The notes: generated from the sequence alone by a model not told the origin. A stretch of DNA of 43,316 bases from JBIKWM01 sp044356305 (GCA_044356305.1 JBIKWM010000027.1:1-43316), one strand, 5' to 3'; positions 24,064-33,298 are shown, counted from the stretch's first letter. Translations and numbers: made by a program.

Positions 24064-25949
24064 TTCTTCTTTCCTTTCGGTTGCTCCAGACCACGCTGCT
24101 TCGCCATGTCCTCCAGTTTCTTCTGGAAGTTCGACTTCTTCATGGGCTTCTTTTTGTTCTCCTGCAACTTCTGATGCAGTTTGTCCTCATCTACAAAAGC
24201 CTTGAAGAGATACTGCTGGCCGAATGTGATCATGTTGGCGAGGAAGTAGTAGTAGCTGAGGCCGGCAGCGTAGTTGTTGAACACCCCGAGGAAGATGACA
24301 GGCATCAGATACATCATCCACTGCATCTGTTTCATCTGAGGGTTGTCCATGTTCATGGTGCTGGCATTCATCCTTGTATAAAGGATGGTGCTCACGGTCA
24401 TGAGCAGCGTGAACAGGCTCACGTGGCTACCATAGAACGGGATGACAAAGGGCAGATTGAAAACGCTGTCGTAGGTGCTCAGGTCATCGGCCCAGAGAAA
24501 TGCCTGTTGGCGCAGCTCAATGCTCGCAGGGAAGAAATTGAACAGGGCGATGAGGATGGGCATCTGCAGCAGCATGGGCAGGCACCCGCCCATCGGATTG
24601 ACCCCGGCCTTGCGATACAGGTCCATGGTGGCCTGTTGCTTGGCCAAGGGGTCCTTGTCGCCCATCTTAGCGTTCAGCTCATCTATCTCGGGCTTCAGCA
24701 CGCGCATCTTGGCGGTGCTCATGTATGCCCCATAGGTGAGCGGCAGCAGGAACAGCTTGAGTATGATGGTGAGCAACAGGATGACGATGCCATAATTGAG
24801 ATTCAATCCGCCTAATAGGTTGAATACAGGAATGACCGCATACTCATTGACCCACCCGAAAATGCCCCATCCCAAGGGCACAATCTTCTCGAGCCCACGG
24901 TCCATGTCGCTCAGGGTCTCGTAGTGGTTTGGGCCCAGATAGAGGTCAAAACCCACTGATTCTGAGGGTTTGTGGCCAAATGGTATCAGCAGCCGGGCAG
25001 ACATGGTCTTCACAGTGGTGCTGTCAGTCTCCGACCAGGCGGCCTCCACCTCTGCCGGGGCCTCAATGCGCCCGCGGGCCATTAGAACAGTGCTGAAGAA
25101 CTGCTGTTTGAAAGCCACCCACTGCAGATCGGTGCTGATGCTCTCCTTGCCGGGTTCGCGTTCTGACAGGCTCTCCACCTCGTCATCGCTGAAACGGTAC
25201 ATCACTGTGGAGGCCATCCGCTGGTTCTCGAGGCTCTTCTCCTGCGAGGGCAGGTGGCACTCCCAACGCAGATCGAGCGATGTGGCCTGCTTCTGGATGA
25301 TGCCATCGAGGCCCACCATGTTCACCTCCCAGCCCATCAGGTAACTGTTGCCACGGAGCGTGTACACATATTCCAGATATCGGCCTTCGCCTGCCGGCAG
25401 GCGCATGCTTACCTGGCCCGAATCGGTGGCTGTCACGGTCAGCGCATCCTTCGATGGATTGAAATAAAGATCGCTGGTGTTTATCACCCTGTTGTCGAGG
25501 AAGAACTCGAGGTCGAAGCGGTTCTGATCACCCTCGAATAGCACCAGCGGAGTACTGTCGTGCCGCTGATAGTTCTTGAGCGTGACGCGGTACGGATGCC
25601 CGCCCTTTCGGCTCAGCTCCACTTTTATAAGGTCATTCTCAATGGCAATGGTGCCGTCAATACCTGCGGCCGCAGCTGCAAATGCACCGTAACGCTGGCT
25701 CTGTGCCACAGCAAGGGCAGAGTCGCTGAGGGTGCTATCGGGTGCGAGCGTGTCAGCGGCAGCGGCCGAAAGCTCAACCGCCTTGCGTGCTTTTTCGGCC
25801 TCGATGGCCAACTGCTGCTCAGCGGCCGCAATTGAATCGTTCTGGCGTTTGGCGGCAGCTATCTCCTCATCGCTGGGCTGATTGAAGAGCGAGAAGCCAA
25901 CGAATATGGCCAAAATGAGGCTTAGCCCAATGGCCGAGTTCCTATCCAT
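24060..25949 (-). CDS. yidC: Membrane protein insertase YidC
   Basis: A 629-residue inner-membrane insertase that works with or without SecYEG to insert and fold membrane proteins. One N-terminal helix (about residues 4-22, SAIGLSLILAIFVGFSLFN) leads to an A/E-rich linker and a large periplasmic beta domain (about 75-340). The conserved core of five helices follows, starting at GWGIFGWVNEYAVIPVFNLL and containing YRKAGVNPMGGCLPMLLQMP. The strongly basic C-terminal tail (many K) would contact the ribosome. Size fits the Gram-negative YidC type. A promoter box lies 20 nt upstream and the small lipoprotein gene overlaps its stop. Confidence 0.97.
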   Translation of the reverse strand: MDRNSAIGLSLILAIFVGFSLFNQPSDEEIAAAKRQNDSIAAAEQQLAIEAEKARKAVELSAAAADTLAPDSTLSDSALAVAQSQRYGAFAAAAAGIDGTIAIENDLIKVELSRKGGHPYRVTLKNYQRHDSTPLVLFEGDQNRFDLEFFLDNRVINTSDLYFNPSKDALTVTATDSGQVSMRLPAGEGRYLEYVYTLRGNSYLMGWEVNMVGLDGIIQKQATSLDLRWECHLPSQEKSLENQRMASTVMYRFSDDEVESLSEREPGKESISTDLQWVAFKQQFFSTVLMARGRIEAPAEVEAAWSETDSTTVKTMSARLLIPFGHKPSESVGFDLYLGPNHYETLSDMDRGLEKIVPLGWGIFGWVNEYAVIPVFNLLGGLNLNYGIVILLLTIILKLFLLPLTYGAYMSTAKMRVLKPEIDELNAKMGDKDPLAKQQATMDLYRKAGVNPMGGCLPMLLQMPILIALFNFFPASIELRQQAFLWADDLSTYDSVFNLPFVIPFYGSHVSLFTLLMTVSTILYTRMNASTMNMDNPQMKQMQWMMYLMPVIFLGVFNNYAAGLSYYYFLANMITFGQQYLFKAFVDEDKLHQKLQENKKKPMKKSNFQKKLEDMAKQRGLEQPKGKKK

Positions 25950-25969
25950 GGTCTGTTTTTAAGGGGGCG

Positions 25970-25977
25970 CAAAGATA
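25970..25977 (-). promoter_or_regulatory. Bacteroidota-type -7 element upstream of yidC (TATCTTTG)
   Basis: Minus-strand TATCTTTG ends 20 nt before the yidC ATG, implying a leader of about 14 nt. No TTTG -33 element is visible. The octamer is identical to those before dxs and the thioesterase gene. Confidence 0.6.
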
Positions 25978-26023
25978 GTTGGGCAGGGCAGGGGAGGCTC
26001 AGAAAGCGGTCGCGACCGTGAAC

Positions 26024-27292
26024 TCACGCCAGAACACCGGCCAGCACCTCTGCGAACCGCACCACGTCTGAGAAACTGTTGTAAAGCGGCACGGGAGACA
26101 CACGTATCACATCGGGTCTGCGGAGGTCTCCGATCACACCGGCCTGCAGGAGTGCCGCATGTACCGCCTCTGCCTTACCGGGTATGAGCATGCTCACCTG
26201 CGATCCGCGCCTGCTATCCTCCTTTGGGGTGATGATCCGCGCGCGGCCTTTCGGGTCGGCCACGGCCATGGCGCGGTGCAGCAGGTCGGTAAGCTTGAGG
26301 CTTTTGGCGCGGAGGGCGGGCATTCCGGCACGGTCAAACAGTTGCAGCGATGCCATGTGGGCGGCCATGTTCAGCACCGGGGCGTTGCTCATCTGCCAGC
26401 CCCGCGCCCCGTGGGCGGGCGAAAAACCCGGCTCCATGCGGAAACGGGTATCGGGGTCGTTGCCCCACCAGCCCGCGAAACGGGGCAGGTCGGGCCTATC
26501 GGCATGACGCTCGTGTACAAATGCGCCTGCCACAGCCCCGGGGCCGCTGTTCAGATACTTGTAGCTGCACCAGCAGGCAAAATCGACCCCCCACGCGTGC
26601 AGATCAAGAGGCACATTGCCCATGGCGTGGGCCAGATCTAGCCCGAACGTGATACCCGACCGCTGACACGCTGAGGCAACAGCCCCCATATCAAACACCT
26701 GACCTGTATAGTAATTCACCCCACCTAGAAGCACCAGAGCTGTGGTGTCGGCATATTTCCCGATGGTGGCAAGCAGGTCAGCATCGTCAATGGTGACGCG
26801 GCCCGGCTGCGGGGCCACCTCCACGATTGCTTCCTTCGGGTCAAGGCCATGGAACCGTACCTGACTCTCAAGTGCGTACTGGTCGCTCGGGAACGCCTTG
26901 GCCTCGCAGATGATGCGCCAACGCTGCTGTGTGGGCCGATAGAAACTCACCATGAGCAGATGCAGGTTCACGGTGAGGGCGTTCATGGCCGTCACTTCAT
27001 CCGGAAGGGCACCTGCTATACGGGCCAGTGGGGCAGCAAATGCATCCTGATAACTGAACCATGGGTTCTTGGCATGGAAATGTCCTTCAACCGCCCACGT
27101 GGCCCAGTCATCGAGTTCCTGCCCTATGGCGGCCCGGGCCGCCTTGGGCTGCAGCCCCAATGAGTTGCCGCACAGGTAGATGGCGGGCATGCCATTGAGC
27201 ACCGGGTGGTGAAACTCTTCGCGAAATGACCTCAGTGCATCGGCCGCATCGAGTACCTCGGCCTCATGCCGCAGGTGATCCATACTGTTCAT
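26024..27292 (-). CDS. kynU: Kynureninase
   Basis: A 422-residue PLP enzyme that cleaves kynurenine or 3-hydroxykynurenine to (hydroxy)anthranilate and alanine. The fold-type I motifs are present: YLCGNSLGLQPKA near the N-terminus, VNYYTGQVFDM, DLAHAMGNVPL with the PLP-contacting aspartate, and CSYKYLNSGPG with predicted Schiff-base lysine K245. PRFAGWWGND follows at the expected place. Length fits KynU. The pathway leads from tryptophan to quinolinate and NAD, and the next gene upstream is NAD synthetase. The ATG at 27292 lies only 5 nt after a good promoter box, so the second ATG (27283, MDHLRHEAE) could be the real start. Confidence 0.95.
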   Translation of the reverse strand: MNSMDHLRHEAEVLDAADALRSFREEFHHPVLNGMPAIYLCGNSLGLQPKAARAAIGQELDDWATWAVEGHFHAKNPWFSYQDAFAAPLARIAGALPDEVTAMNALTVNLHLLMVSFYRPTQQRWRIICEAKAFPSDQYALESQVRFHGLDPKEAIVEVAPQPGRVTIDDADLLATIGKYADTTALVLLGGVNYYTGQVFDMGAVASACQRSGITFGLDLAHAMGNVPLDLHAWGVDFACWCSYKYLNSGPGAVAGAFVHERHADRPDLPRFAGWWGNDPDTRFRMEPGFSPAHGARGWQMSNAPVLNMAAHMASLQLFDRAGMPALRAKSLKLTDLLHRAMAVADPKGRARIITPKEDSRRGSQVSMLIPGKAEAVHAALLQAGVIGDLRRPDVIRVSPVPLYNSFSDVVRFAEVLAGVLA

Positions 27293-27297
27293 GCGGG

Positions 27298-27328
27298 CGA
27301 AAGTAGGCCGTGGCCGCGGCTGATCAAG
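27298..27328 (-). promoter_or_regulatory. Probable kynU promoter
   Basis: Minus-strand CTTG (27328-27325), 19-bp spacer, TACTTTCG (27305-27298): close to TTTG-N19-TAnnTTTG with one mismatch in each box. The predicted start falls at or just inside the annotated ATG, implying a leaderless mRNA or use of the ATG at 27283. Confidence 0.5.
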
Positions 27329-27337
27329 TGTTCGCTA

Positions 27338-28975
27338 TCAGCCCAGATACTTGGCCACAATGGGCATTCTGCGCCCTTGTCCGAAAGCCTTACTGCTCAC
27401 GCGGAGGATAGGTGGGGTCTGATGCCGTTTATATTCGGTCGTGTTTACCAGGCGTAGCACGCGCAGCACCGTGGCGCTGTCATGCCCAAGGGCAATGATC
27501 TGATCGGGGCTCTGCCGCCCTTCTATATAGAGTCGAAGGATGGCATCTAGCACGGGATACTCGGGCAACGAGTCTTGGTCTCGCTGATCAGGTCGCAGCT
27601 CGGCCGAGGGGGCCTTGTCGATGATGGCCCTTGGGATCACCTCGTGGTCGCGGTTCATGAATTCGGCCAAACGGTAGATGTCGGTCTTGTACACATCCCC
27701 GATAACCGCAAGTCCCCCGTTCATGTCGCCATACAGGGTCGAGTACCCTACGGCACATTCGCTCTTGTTCGAAGTGTTGAGCAGGATGTGGCCCATCTTG
27801 TTGCTCACTGCCATGAGCAGCACCCCGCGAATACGAGCCTGAAGGTTCTCTTCGGTAAGGTCCTGCCCGCGACCGGCAAAGAGCGGTGTGAGCGCGTCAC
27901 TGAAGGAATGGAACAGGCCCTCGATGGGTACGATGTCGTATGCCGTGCCGAGGTTTCGGCTCAGTTCCACCGAATCGTCAATTGAACCTTTCGATGAATA
28001 CATGGAAGGCATCAGAAGGGTGCGTACGTTCTCCGGGCCCAATGCCCGTGCGGCAAGCACCAGTGTCACCGCAGAATCTATACCGCCCGAAAGGCCCAGG
28101 ACAGCCTGTTTCAGCCCCAGTTTTCGGAAATAGTCGCGGATGCCCAGAACCAGAGCGTCATGCACACGAGCTATCGTTTCAGAGGGCCGTTGGCGGAACC
28201 AAACATCTTCTTTCAGGCCATAAGCAGTAATACGGAAAGTTGCGGTGTCCTCCTCGAAATATGCCAGCTCGTGCAGCACGTTGCCCTGTGCATCAAGGGC
28301 CATGCTACCACCATCGAATATGAGTTCGGTCTGTGCGCCCACATGGTTCACATAGAGCAGAGGCAGGCTGTATCTGCGGCAATTGGCCGACAGCACCTTG
28401 ATGCGCTCCTCGCGGTGACCGGCATCGAATGGCGAGGCCGCAATGTTGACCATGAGCTGCGGTCCGAAGGCCATGAGCTCGTCCATGGGGTGGGTCACAT
28501 ACAGCGGGTCCACAATGTTCCAGAGGTCTTCGCACACGGTAAGGGCCACTCGCACCCCTTTCACCTCAACAGTGGCAAACTGGCGGCCCGGCTCAAAATA
28601 CCGGTACTCGTCAAAGATGTCGTACGTGGGCAATAGGGCCTTGCGCACCGTGGCCACCGTGCCACCATCGCGCAGCATATGGGCTGCATTGAACAGCGAC
28701 TTGCCCTGACCGTTGTTGCGTTCTGGTGCGCCCACTATGGCCGTTATGCCCCGGCAGGCCTGCGCGATGCGCTGCAGCCCTGCCTCGCATTCATCAACAA
28801 ACCCCTTGAACTCAAGGAAATCGCGGGGCGGATAGCCGCACACGGCCAGTTCAGCGAACACCACCAGATCCACCCCATCGGCTCGGGCCGACTCTATGGC
28901 GTGGATGATGCGACCCACATTCTCGGCAAAATTGCCGATGTGGTAATCGAGCTGTACGAGGCGGATATTGATCAT
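27338..28975 (-). CDS. nadE: Glutamine-dependent NAD+ synthetase
   Basis: A 545-residue two-domain enzyme for the last step of NAD synthesis: nicotinic acid adenine dinucleotide, ATP and glutamine give NAD. The N-terminal nitrilase-type glutaminase domain has the triad E42 (FAELAVCGYPPRD), K112 (VRKALLPTYDIFDEYRYF) and C148 (LTVCEDLW). The C-terminal synthetase domain has the ATP-pyrophosphatase P-loop SGGIDS at about 296-301 and later NKSECAVGYSTLYGDMNGG. Length fits bacterial glutamine-using NadE. It lies 32 nt downstream of the PorT-like gene and 45 nt upstream of kynU, which acts earlier in the same overall pathway. Confidence 0.97.
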   Translation of the reverse strand: MINIRLVQLDYHIGNFAENVGRIIHAIESARADGVDLVVFAELAVCGYPPRDFLEFKGFVDECEAGLQRIAQACRGITAIVGAPERNNGQGKSLFNAAHMLRDGGTVATVRKALLPTYDIFDEYRYFEPGRQFATVEVKGVRVALTVCEDLWNIVDPLYVTHPMDELMAFGPQLMVNIAASPFDAGHREERIKVLSANCRRYSLPLLYVNHVGAQTELIFDGGSMALDAQGNVLHELAYFEEDTATFRITAYGLKEDVWFRQRPSETIARVHDALVLGIRDYFRKLGLKQAVLGLSGGIDSAVTLVLAARALGPENVRTLLMPSMYSSKGSIDDSVELSRNLGTAYDIVPIEGLFHSFSDALTPLFAGRGQDLTEENLQARIRGVLLMAVSNKMGHILLNTSNKSECAVGYSTLYGDMNGGLAVIGDVYKTDIYRLAEFMNRDHEVIPRAIIDKAPSAELRPDQRDQDSLPEYPVLDAILRLYIEGRQSPDQIIALGHDSATVLRVLRLVNTTEYKRHQTPPILRVSSKAFGQGRRMPIVAKYLG

Positions 28976-29007
28976 GGCGGCCAGCGGTGCCGCTGCGCTA
29001 CGCGTGC

Positions 29008-29805
29008 TCAGAAAAGGATGCCCACATTGAGCGACACGTGGTGCAGATTGGCGGTGGCGGCCAACGGGCTGGCCCCGGCCGTGTCGTTGATGGTCGAGAG
29101 CTTGAACAGGTTCTGTTCCCCTATGTTGTCCGGGTCGCGAATCACGTCAATGAACCCGTGGTGATAGCTCACGCTGAACACCAGTGATGTGTTGCCCGAG
29201 AAGTTCCACTCAGCCCCTGCGGCTATGTTGAGCTTTATGTTGGCAAAGCTCGACTTGCTGTAGATGTCCTGCGGATCGGTCTCCACCACGGTGAGGGTGG
29301 AATCCATGATCCCTACCCTTGAGTCGATGGCCTTGGCGCTGGCAAGGAAAGAGAAATCGACCCCGAACTGCCCGAAGTAGGTCATGTAGCCTATCTCGTT
29401 GGTCATCAGCTTGAGGGTGATGGGCACATTCACATAGTCCATGCGGTACAGGCGGCTGTTGAGCCTGTACACATCGAGGTTGTTTGTGTCGGTGCCGGTC
29501 TTGTAGGCGGCATCGGCAAAGCTGAGTTCGGCACCCGACATGCGGTGCTCTATGCCGAATGTGAGCGCATAGTTGTTCGTGAAGGCATATTCAGCCATCA
29601 GTCCGTATCCGAACTTGACCCGTACGCCCTCGAGGTCGACCCCATCGGTGTTCGGGGTGAACCAGTCGATGCTGGGCCTCACCTGAAATCCCATGCGGAA
29701 CTTCTTGCGCTGTTGTGGACCTACAGGTGTGTCGTTCTTGCCCTGACCGAATGTGCCGAGGGCCAATAACATCAGGCCGAGGCTTAGGAATGCTCTGCTG
29801 CGCAT
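29008..29805 (-). CDS. PorT-like outer-membrane beta-barrel protein
   Basis: A 265-residue protein with a signal peptide (about residues 1-21, ending ALGTFGQ). Amphipathic strands include KFRMGFQVRPSIDWF, FGYGLMAEYAFTNNYALTFGIE, VPITLKLMTNEIGYMTYFGQFG, TSLVFSVSYHHGFIDV, and a final HHVSLNVGILF that ends in phenylalanine, the usual Omp85 recognition feature. This fits the loose PorT family of Bacteroidota barrels, which includes the T9SS protein PorT but also many with no known role. Divergent from gldB and upstream of nadE; that neighbourhood is compatible with a surface role but does not prove one. Confidence 0.78.
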   Translation of the reverse strand: MRSRAFLSLGLMLLALGTFGQGKNDTPVGPQQRKKFRMGFQVRPSIDWFTPNTDGVDLEGVRVKFGYGLMAEYAFTNNYALTFGIEHRMSGAELSFADAAYKTGTDTNNLDVYRLNSRLYRMDYVNVPITLKLMTNEIGYMTYFGQFGVDFSFLASAKAIDSRVGIMDSTLTVVETDPQDIYSKSSFANIKLNIAAGAEWNFSGNTSLVFSVSYHHGFIDVIRDPDNIGEQNLFKLSTINDTAGASPLAATANLHHVSLNVGILF

Positions 29806-29810
29806 GTGTC

Positions 29811-29818
29811 TAATTTTG
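29811..29818 (+). promoter_or_regulatory. Bacteroidota-type -7 element upstream of gldB (TAATTTTG)
   Basis: TAATTTTG ends 42 nt before the gldB ATG and begins just 6 nt outside the start codon of the divergent PorT-like gene. No clear -33 box, so the call rests on the octamer and its position. Confidence 0.45.
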
Positions 29819-29860
29819 CGGGATGTTGATAAGCGTCTTTGACGACCGCGAAATTAGGTC

Positions 29861-30901
29861 ATGGGAATGGTGAGGGGCATCTTACGTGCAACTCTGGTGG
29901 CAGCGGCCTTTTCCTGGGGCGGATGCGACACCTCGACCATCAAGGATGACCGCACCGATGCGCAGGTGGCCGGTCAGGCCGAGCGGATAGATGTATCGAT
30001 AGGCCGATTGGACCGTGCGCTCTTCAACGCCCCATTCGACAGCCTGCCTTTTGCCATCGCCTCGGCCCGCCAGCGTTATGGGGGCTACACCGATGTGTAC
30101 TTCATCAACATCCTGCGCATTGGCGACCCTGCGCTGGCCTCGTTCCCCAGCCAGTTGCGGCTGTTCCTCACCGACATCGATATGCGCAAGCTGTATGACG
30201 ATGCCCAGCGCACGTTTGGCGACATGGCGCCTCAGCAGGCCATCCTTTCCGATGCGCTCAACCGCTATCACCGCATCTGGCCCGACAGCATCGTGCCGCA
30301 GGTGGTGGCCGACATATCGGGCCTCAACTATGGCATTGTGGTCACCGACAGCGCTATCGGCATCGGGCTCGACATGTTCCTGGCCCACGACTACCCCATG
30401 TATCCCGCCCTCGGCATACCCCAGTACATGATGCGGCAGATGGTGCCCCATCAGTTGGCCCCACAGGCCATCAACGCATGGGTCGGAAGCATGTATGAGA
30501 CCACACTGCCGCAGAACGACATGCTGGCCCGCATGGTGTTTCACGGAAAGGTGCTGCTCGCTGCCGACACCCTCATGCCCGACCTGCCCGACAGCGCCCT
30601 CATAGGATTTCTGAACGACCAGATGGCATGGTGCGAGGCCAGCGAGGGCCGTGTGTGGCGGCACATGGTCGAGAACAGCCTGCTTTTCAGCACCGATGAG
30701 ATGCTCATCACCAAATGGACCGAGCCCGCCCCGTTCGTGCCCGGCATCCCGCGCGAGAGCCCTGGCCGATTGGGGCGTTGGGTGGGCTGGCAGATGGTGC
30801 GCGCCTATGCCGCAAGGCACCCCGAACTGAGCCTGAAGGACATCATGGCCACCGAGGCCAAAGTGATTCTCAGCGATTCGGGATACAGACCAAAGGATTG
30901 A
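29861..30901 (+). CDS. gldB: Gliding motility lipoprotein GldB
   Basis: A 346-residue lipoprotein required for gliding in Flavobacterium, with a remote similarity to Zn-protease-like folds but no assigned chemistry. A lipoprotein signal ends in WGGC (C22). The family core is easy to recognise: RLDRALFNAP, GGYTDVYFINILRIGDP, LRLFLTDIDMRKLYDDA, HDYPMYPALGIPQYMMRQM, and the C-terminal PGRLGRWVGWQMVRAYAARH. GldB is a core Gld component in gliding Bacteroidota. Start ATG 29861; the ATG two codons later is equally possible. gldC follows after 18 nt. Confidence 0.94.
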   Translation: MGMVRGILRATLVAAAFSWGGCDTSTIKDDRTDAQVAGQAERIDVSIGRLDRALFNAPFDSLPFAIASARQRYGGYTDVYFINILRIGDPALASFPSQLRLFLTDIDMRKLYDDAQRTFGDMAPQQAILSDALNRYHRIWPDSIVPQVVADISGLNYGIVVTDSAIGIGLDMFLAHDYPMYPALGIPQYMMRQMVPHQLAPQAINAWVGSMYETTLPQNDMLARMVFHGKVLLAADTLMPDLPDSALIGFLNDQMAWCEASEGRVWRHMVENSLLFSTDEMLITKWTEPAPFVPGIPRESPGRLGRWVGWQMVRAYAARHPELSLKDIMATEAKVILSDSGYRPKD

Positions 30902-30919
30902 CATTCATTAATTGGACAG

Positions 30920-31261
30920 ATGAAAAAAATGAACAGCTCGGAAGTGCGATTTCAGGTGCGGCTCGATGAGAACAACGTGCCGGTGGGCATGACCTGGACG
31001 GCCGATGGGGCCGGAATTGACAGGCCTGCCGAGGCCAGCGCCATGCTCCTGAGCGTGTTTGACCCCGCCAAGGGCGAGACCCTGCGCATGGACCTGTGGA
31101 CCAAGGACATGCGCACTGACGACATGCTGCGCATGGTACACAGCACCATTGCCGCTTTGGCCGATACCGTGGAGCGGGCCACCAGCGATGCCGAGACCGC
31201 CCGCGGCATCCGCGAATTTGCCGAGGACCTGGGCGAAAGGGTTCGTCAGGTGACACGCTGA
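30920..31261 (+). CDS. gldC: Gliding motility protein GldC
   Basis: A 113-residue soluble protein with no signal peptide. The family pattern is present: SEVRFQVRLDENNVPVGMTW at the start, then LRMDLWTKDMRTDDMLRMVH and an acidic helix ending FAEDLGERVRQV. GldC in Flavobacterium increases the efficiency of gliding and lies just after gldB, as here. Its biochemical role is unknown. It sits 18 nt downstream of gldB on the same strand, so the two are almost certainly one operon; 83 nt then separate it from the CHU_C gene, which has its own promoter box. Confidence 0.94.
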   Translation: MKKMNSSEVRFQVRLDENNVPVGMTWTADGAGIDRPAEASAMLLSVFDPAKGETLRMDLWTKDMRTDDMLRMVHSTIAALADTVERATSDAETARGIREFAEDLGERVRQVTR

Positions 31262-31292
31262 AACCACCTGCGCAGCGTAAGCGCGGCCGAAC

Positions 31293-31300
31293 TATATTTG
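31293..31300 (+). promoter_or_regulatory. Bacteroidota-type -7 element upstream of the CHU_C gene (TATATTTG)
   Basis: TATATTTG matches TAnnTTTG and ends 44 nt before the ATG at 31345. No clear -33 box is seen. Confidence 0.5.
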
Positions 31301-31344
31301 GCACTTTCGACAGATACCGTAGGTAAAGACCTCATACATTGGAG

Positions 31345-33240
31345 ATGACCCAACGTCTACCCCTCGTTTCCATTGCCTTTGCAGCCTTGATGGTGCTGGC
31401 ATCTATCACCGCATCGGCCCAGAACAACATCCTGATCTACAACAACGGAACCATGTTCTATGTCAACGGTGGCCCGAACGATTCGGCCATTGTTTACGTG
31501 GACGGCCACGTCTGGAATCAGGACAGCATGATGATCAACCTGGGCAAATTCATCATCAACGGTGACTTCGTCAACAACGACCAGTGTGGGGGCGATGGCC
31601 TCTTCCCGGCCTTGCTGCAGGGCAACAACGGCCTGTTTGAGGTGCATGGCCAATGGGAGAACAACGGGGTGTACCGCGCAGGCCTGGGCCGCGTCTATTT
31701 CCCTACCGATGGGGCCGTGACCGGTACGCAGATGACCAAGTTTCACGATGTCACCCTCGGTGTTGATGTGAAGCGCGACCTCAATGCGGCCGATGCCCAG
31801 ATTGACGAGACCGGCACCCTCATCCTCCAGAACGGGGAGTTCGCCACTGACTCAGCCCGCCTCTGGGTGCTCAACCCGAACATCAGCGCCATTCAGCGCG
31901 ACACCACCTGCCTCAACTGCGGTTTCATCTCAAGCCTCAACAACGGCTTCCTGGCGCGGGTGATGCAGCAGTCAACCGATTACCTCATCCCGGTGGGGTC
32001 CAGCATCACCGACAATTTCGGGGCATTCCCGCGCTACCGCCCGGTCATCATCAAGCCCAGCACCGCGCAGCTCGACACGATGTACATCCGCTTCATCAAC
32101 CGCTCCCCTACCACCGATACCATGCCCCTGTTCGAGTTTGACAACTCGACCATGTGCTACCTCAATCCGGCATGGTACCACCGCATCATGGAGCGTGGCG
32201 CTGTGGTGCAGCAGGCCGACCTCGGTTTCCTCTTCAACCTCAACGAGGACGAGAACCTCGATGCCATAGCCCAGCGCAACCAGGCCGTGGGCCAGTGGCA
32301 GAATGTGAACAACAACATCTCGGGCGGCATCGGTGCCTTTGGGCAGGTGTCGCGGCTGGCATGGACCGGATGGAACACCACCAGCCCCGTTGACAGCTAC
32401 GTGCTCGGGTTCGAATACCCCGATGCCCCTGTGGTAGATGGCGACACCACCATCTGTGCCGGGGCGCCCATCCACTACACCGTTCCCAACAACGGGTCCA
32501 ACTACACCTTCAATGTCACCAACGGCACCATTGTCAATCAGGACCAGTTCGGTTTCTGGGTCATCTGGGACCCCGCATTCAATCAGGGGCAGATACAGGT
32601 CACCGAGACGGTGCCCAACAGCATCAACGGGGGCTGCGCCAGCGGGCCGAGGCAGTACACCGTTGATATCTATCCGCAGCCCGATGCCACCTTCACAATC
32701 AACTACGAGTCGCTTATGGGCGGGGGCATCTTCATCAACGACATTGTGAGCTACATCGACTCCAGCAGCCTTGCCACCTCGTGGTACTGGGACCTGGGCG
32801 ATGGCACCACCACCACCTTGCAGAACCCCTACCACACCTACAGCAACATTGGCGACTACACCGTCATGCTGGCCGTGATGAGCGACTCGGGCTGTGCCGA
32901 CACCACCTACCTGCCCCTCTCGGTCATTGACGGCATTGTGGTGCCCAACGTATTCACCCCCAACAATGACGGCACCAACGATGTGTTCATTGTGCGCACC
33001 AGCAACATCGGCAATTTCCGTATCCGCATCTTCAATAGGTGGGGCACACAGGTGTTCGAGACCACCTCGCCCGAGATCAAGTGGGACGGCCGCACCACGG
33101 CCGGCACCGATGCCGCCTCGGGCACCTATTATTATATCATCGACCGGGCCGACCTCGTCACAGGCCCCCTGCCCGAGAACAACAACGCCAACTTCCAGTT
33201 CAAGGAGACCGGCTGGGTGCTGCTGGCCCGCGACAAGTGA
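31345..33240 (+). CDS. PKD-domain surface protein with gliding-motility C-terminal (CHU_C, T9SS type B) domain
   Basis: A 631-residue exported protein. Signal peptide about residues 1-25 (ending ITASAQ). The first 340 residues form an N/D-rich beta region with no domain I can name; its CLNC could bind metal or make a disulfide. An Ig-like segment starts near DGDTTICAGAPIHY, and a PKD domain is marked by WYWDLGDGTTTTLQNPYHTY. The end is a CHU_C domain: VPNVFTPNNDGTNDVF, FRIRIFNRWGTQVFET, WDGRTTAGTDAASGTYYY, which directs type IX secretion and surface attachment. ATG 31345 was chosen over TTG 31339. A strong terminator follows 21 nt after the stop. It has no adjacent PorP/SprF gene. Confidence 0.9.
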   Translation: MTQRLPLVSIAFAALMVLASITASAQNNILIYNNGTMFYVNGGPNDSAIVYVDGHVWNQDSMMINLGKFIINGDFVNNDQCGGDGLFPALLQGNNGLFEVHGQWENNGVYRAGLGRVYFPTDGAVTGTQMTKFHDVTLGVDVKRDLNAADAQIDETGTLILQNGEFATDSARLWVLNPNISAIQRDTTCLNCGFISSLNNGFLARVMQQSTDYLIPVGSSITDNFGAFPRYRPVIIKPSTAQLDTMYIRFINRSPTTDTMPLFEFDNSTMCYLNPAWYHRIMERGAVVQQADLGFLFNLNEDENLDAIAQRNQAVGQWQNVNNNISGGIGAFGQVSRLAWTGWNTTSPVDSYVLGFEYPDAPVVDGDTTICAGAPIHYTVPNNGSNYTFNVTNGTIVNQDQFGFWVIWDPAFNQGQIQVTETVPNSINGGCASGPRQYTVDIYPQPDATFTINYESLMGGGIFINDIVSYIDSSSLATSWYWDLGDGTTTTLQNPYHTYSNIGDYTVMLAVMSDSGCADTTYLPLSVIDGIVVPNVFTPNNDGTNDVFIVRTSNIGNFRIRIFNRWGTQVFETTSPEIKWDGRTTAGTDAASGTYYYIIDRADLVTGPLPENNNANFQFKETGWVLLARDK

Positions 33241-33261
33241 CACACACCTTTTAGCAGAGAT

Positions 33262-33298
33262 AGACCCCGGGAGCGATTTCCCGGGGTCTTTTTTTTTG
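33262..33298 (+). terminator. Intrinsic terminator after the CHU_C gene
   Basis: A perfect 11-bp stem, AGACCCCGGGA (33262-33272) with TCCCGGGGTCT (33279-33289), a 6-nt loop and a T run through 33298. It closes the gldB-gldC-CHU_C side of the convergent region. Confidence 0.95.

Noticed and set aside
26007..26018. Palindrome CGGTCGCGACCG after kynU as a terminator
   Set aside because: The stem would be only 4 bp with a CGCG loop and no T tract follows on the minus strand.
29882..30904. 340-residue minus-strand frame opposite gldB
   Set aside because: gldB is recognised on plus; the antisense frame has shadow composition rich in H, V and G and no domain.
31972..33243. 423-residue minus-strand frame opposite the CHU_C gene
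   Set aside because: Shadow of a GC-rich gene; the plus frame has signal peptide, PKD and CHU_C domains.
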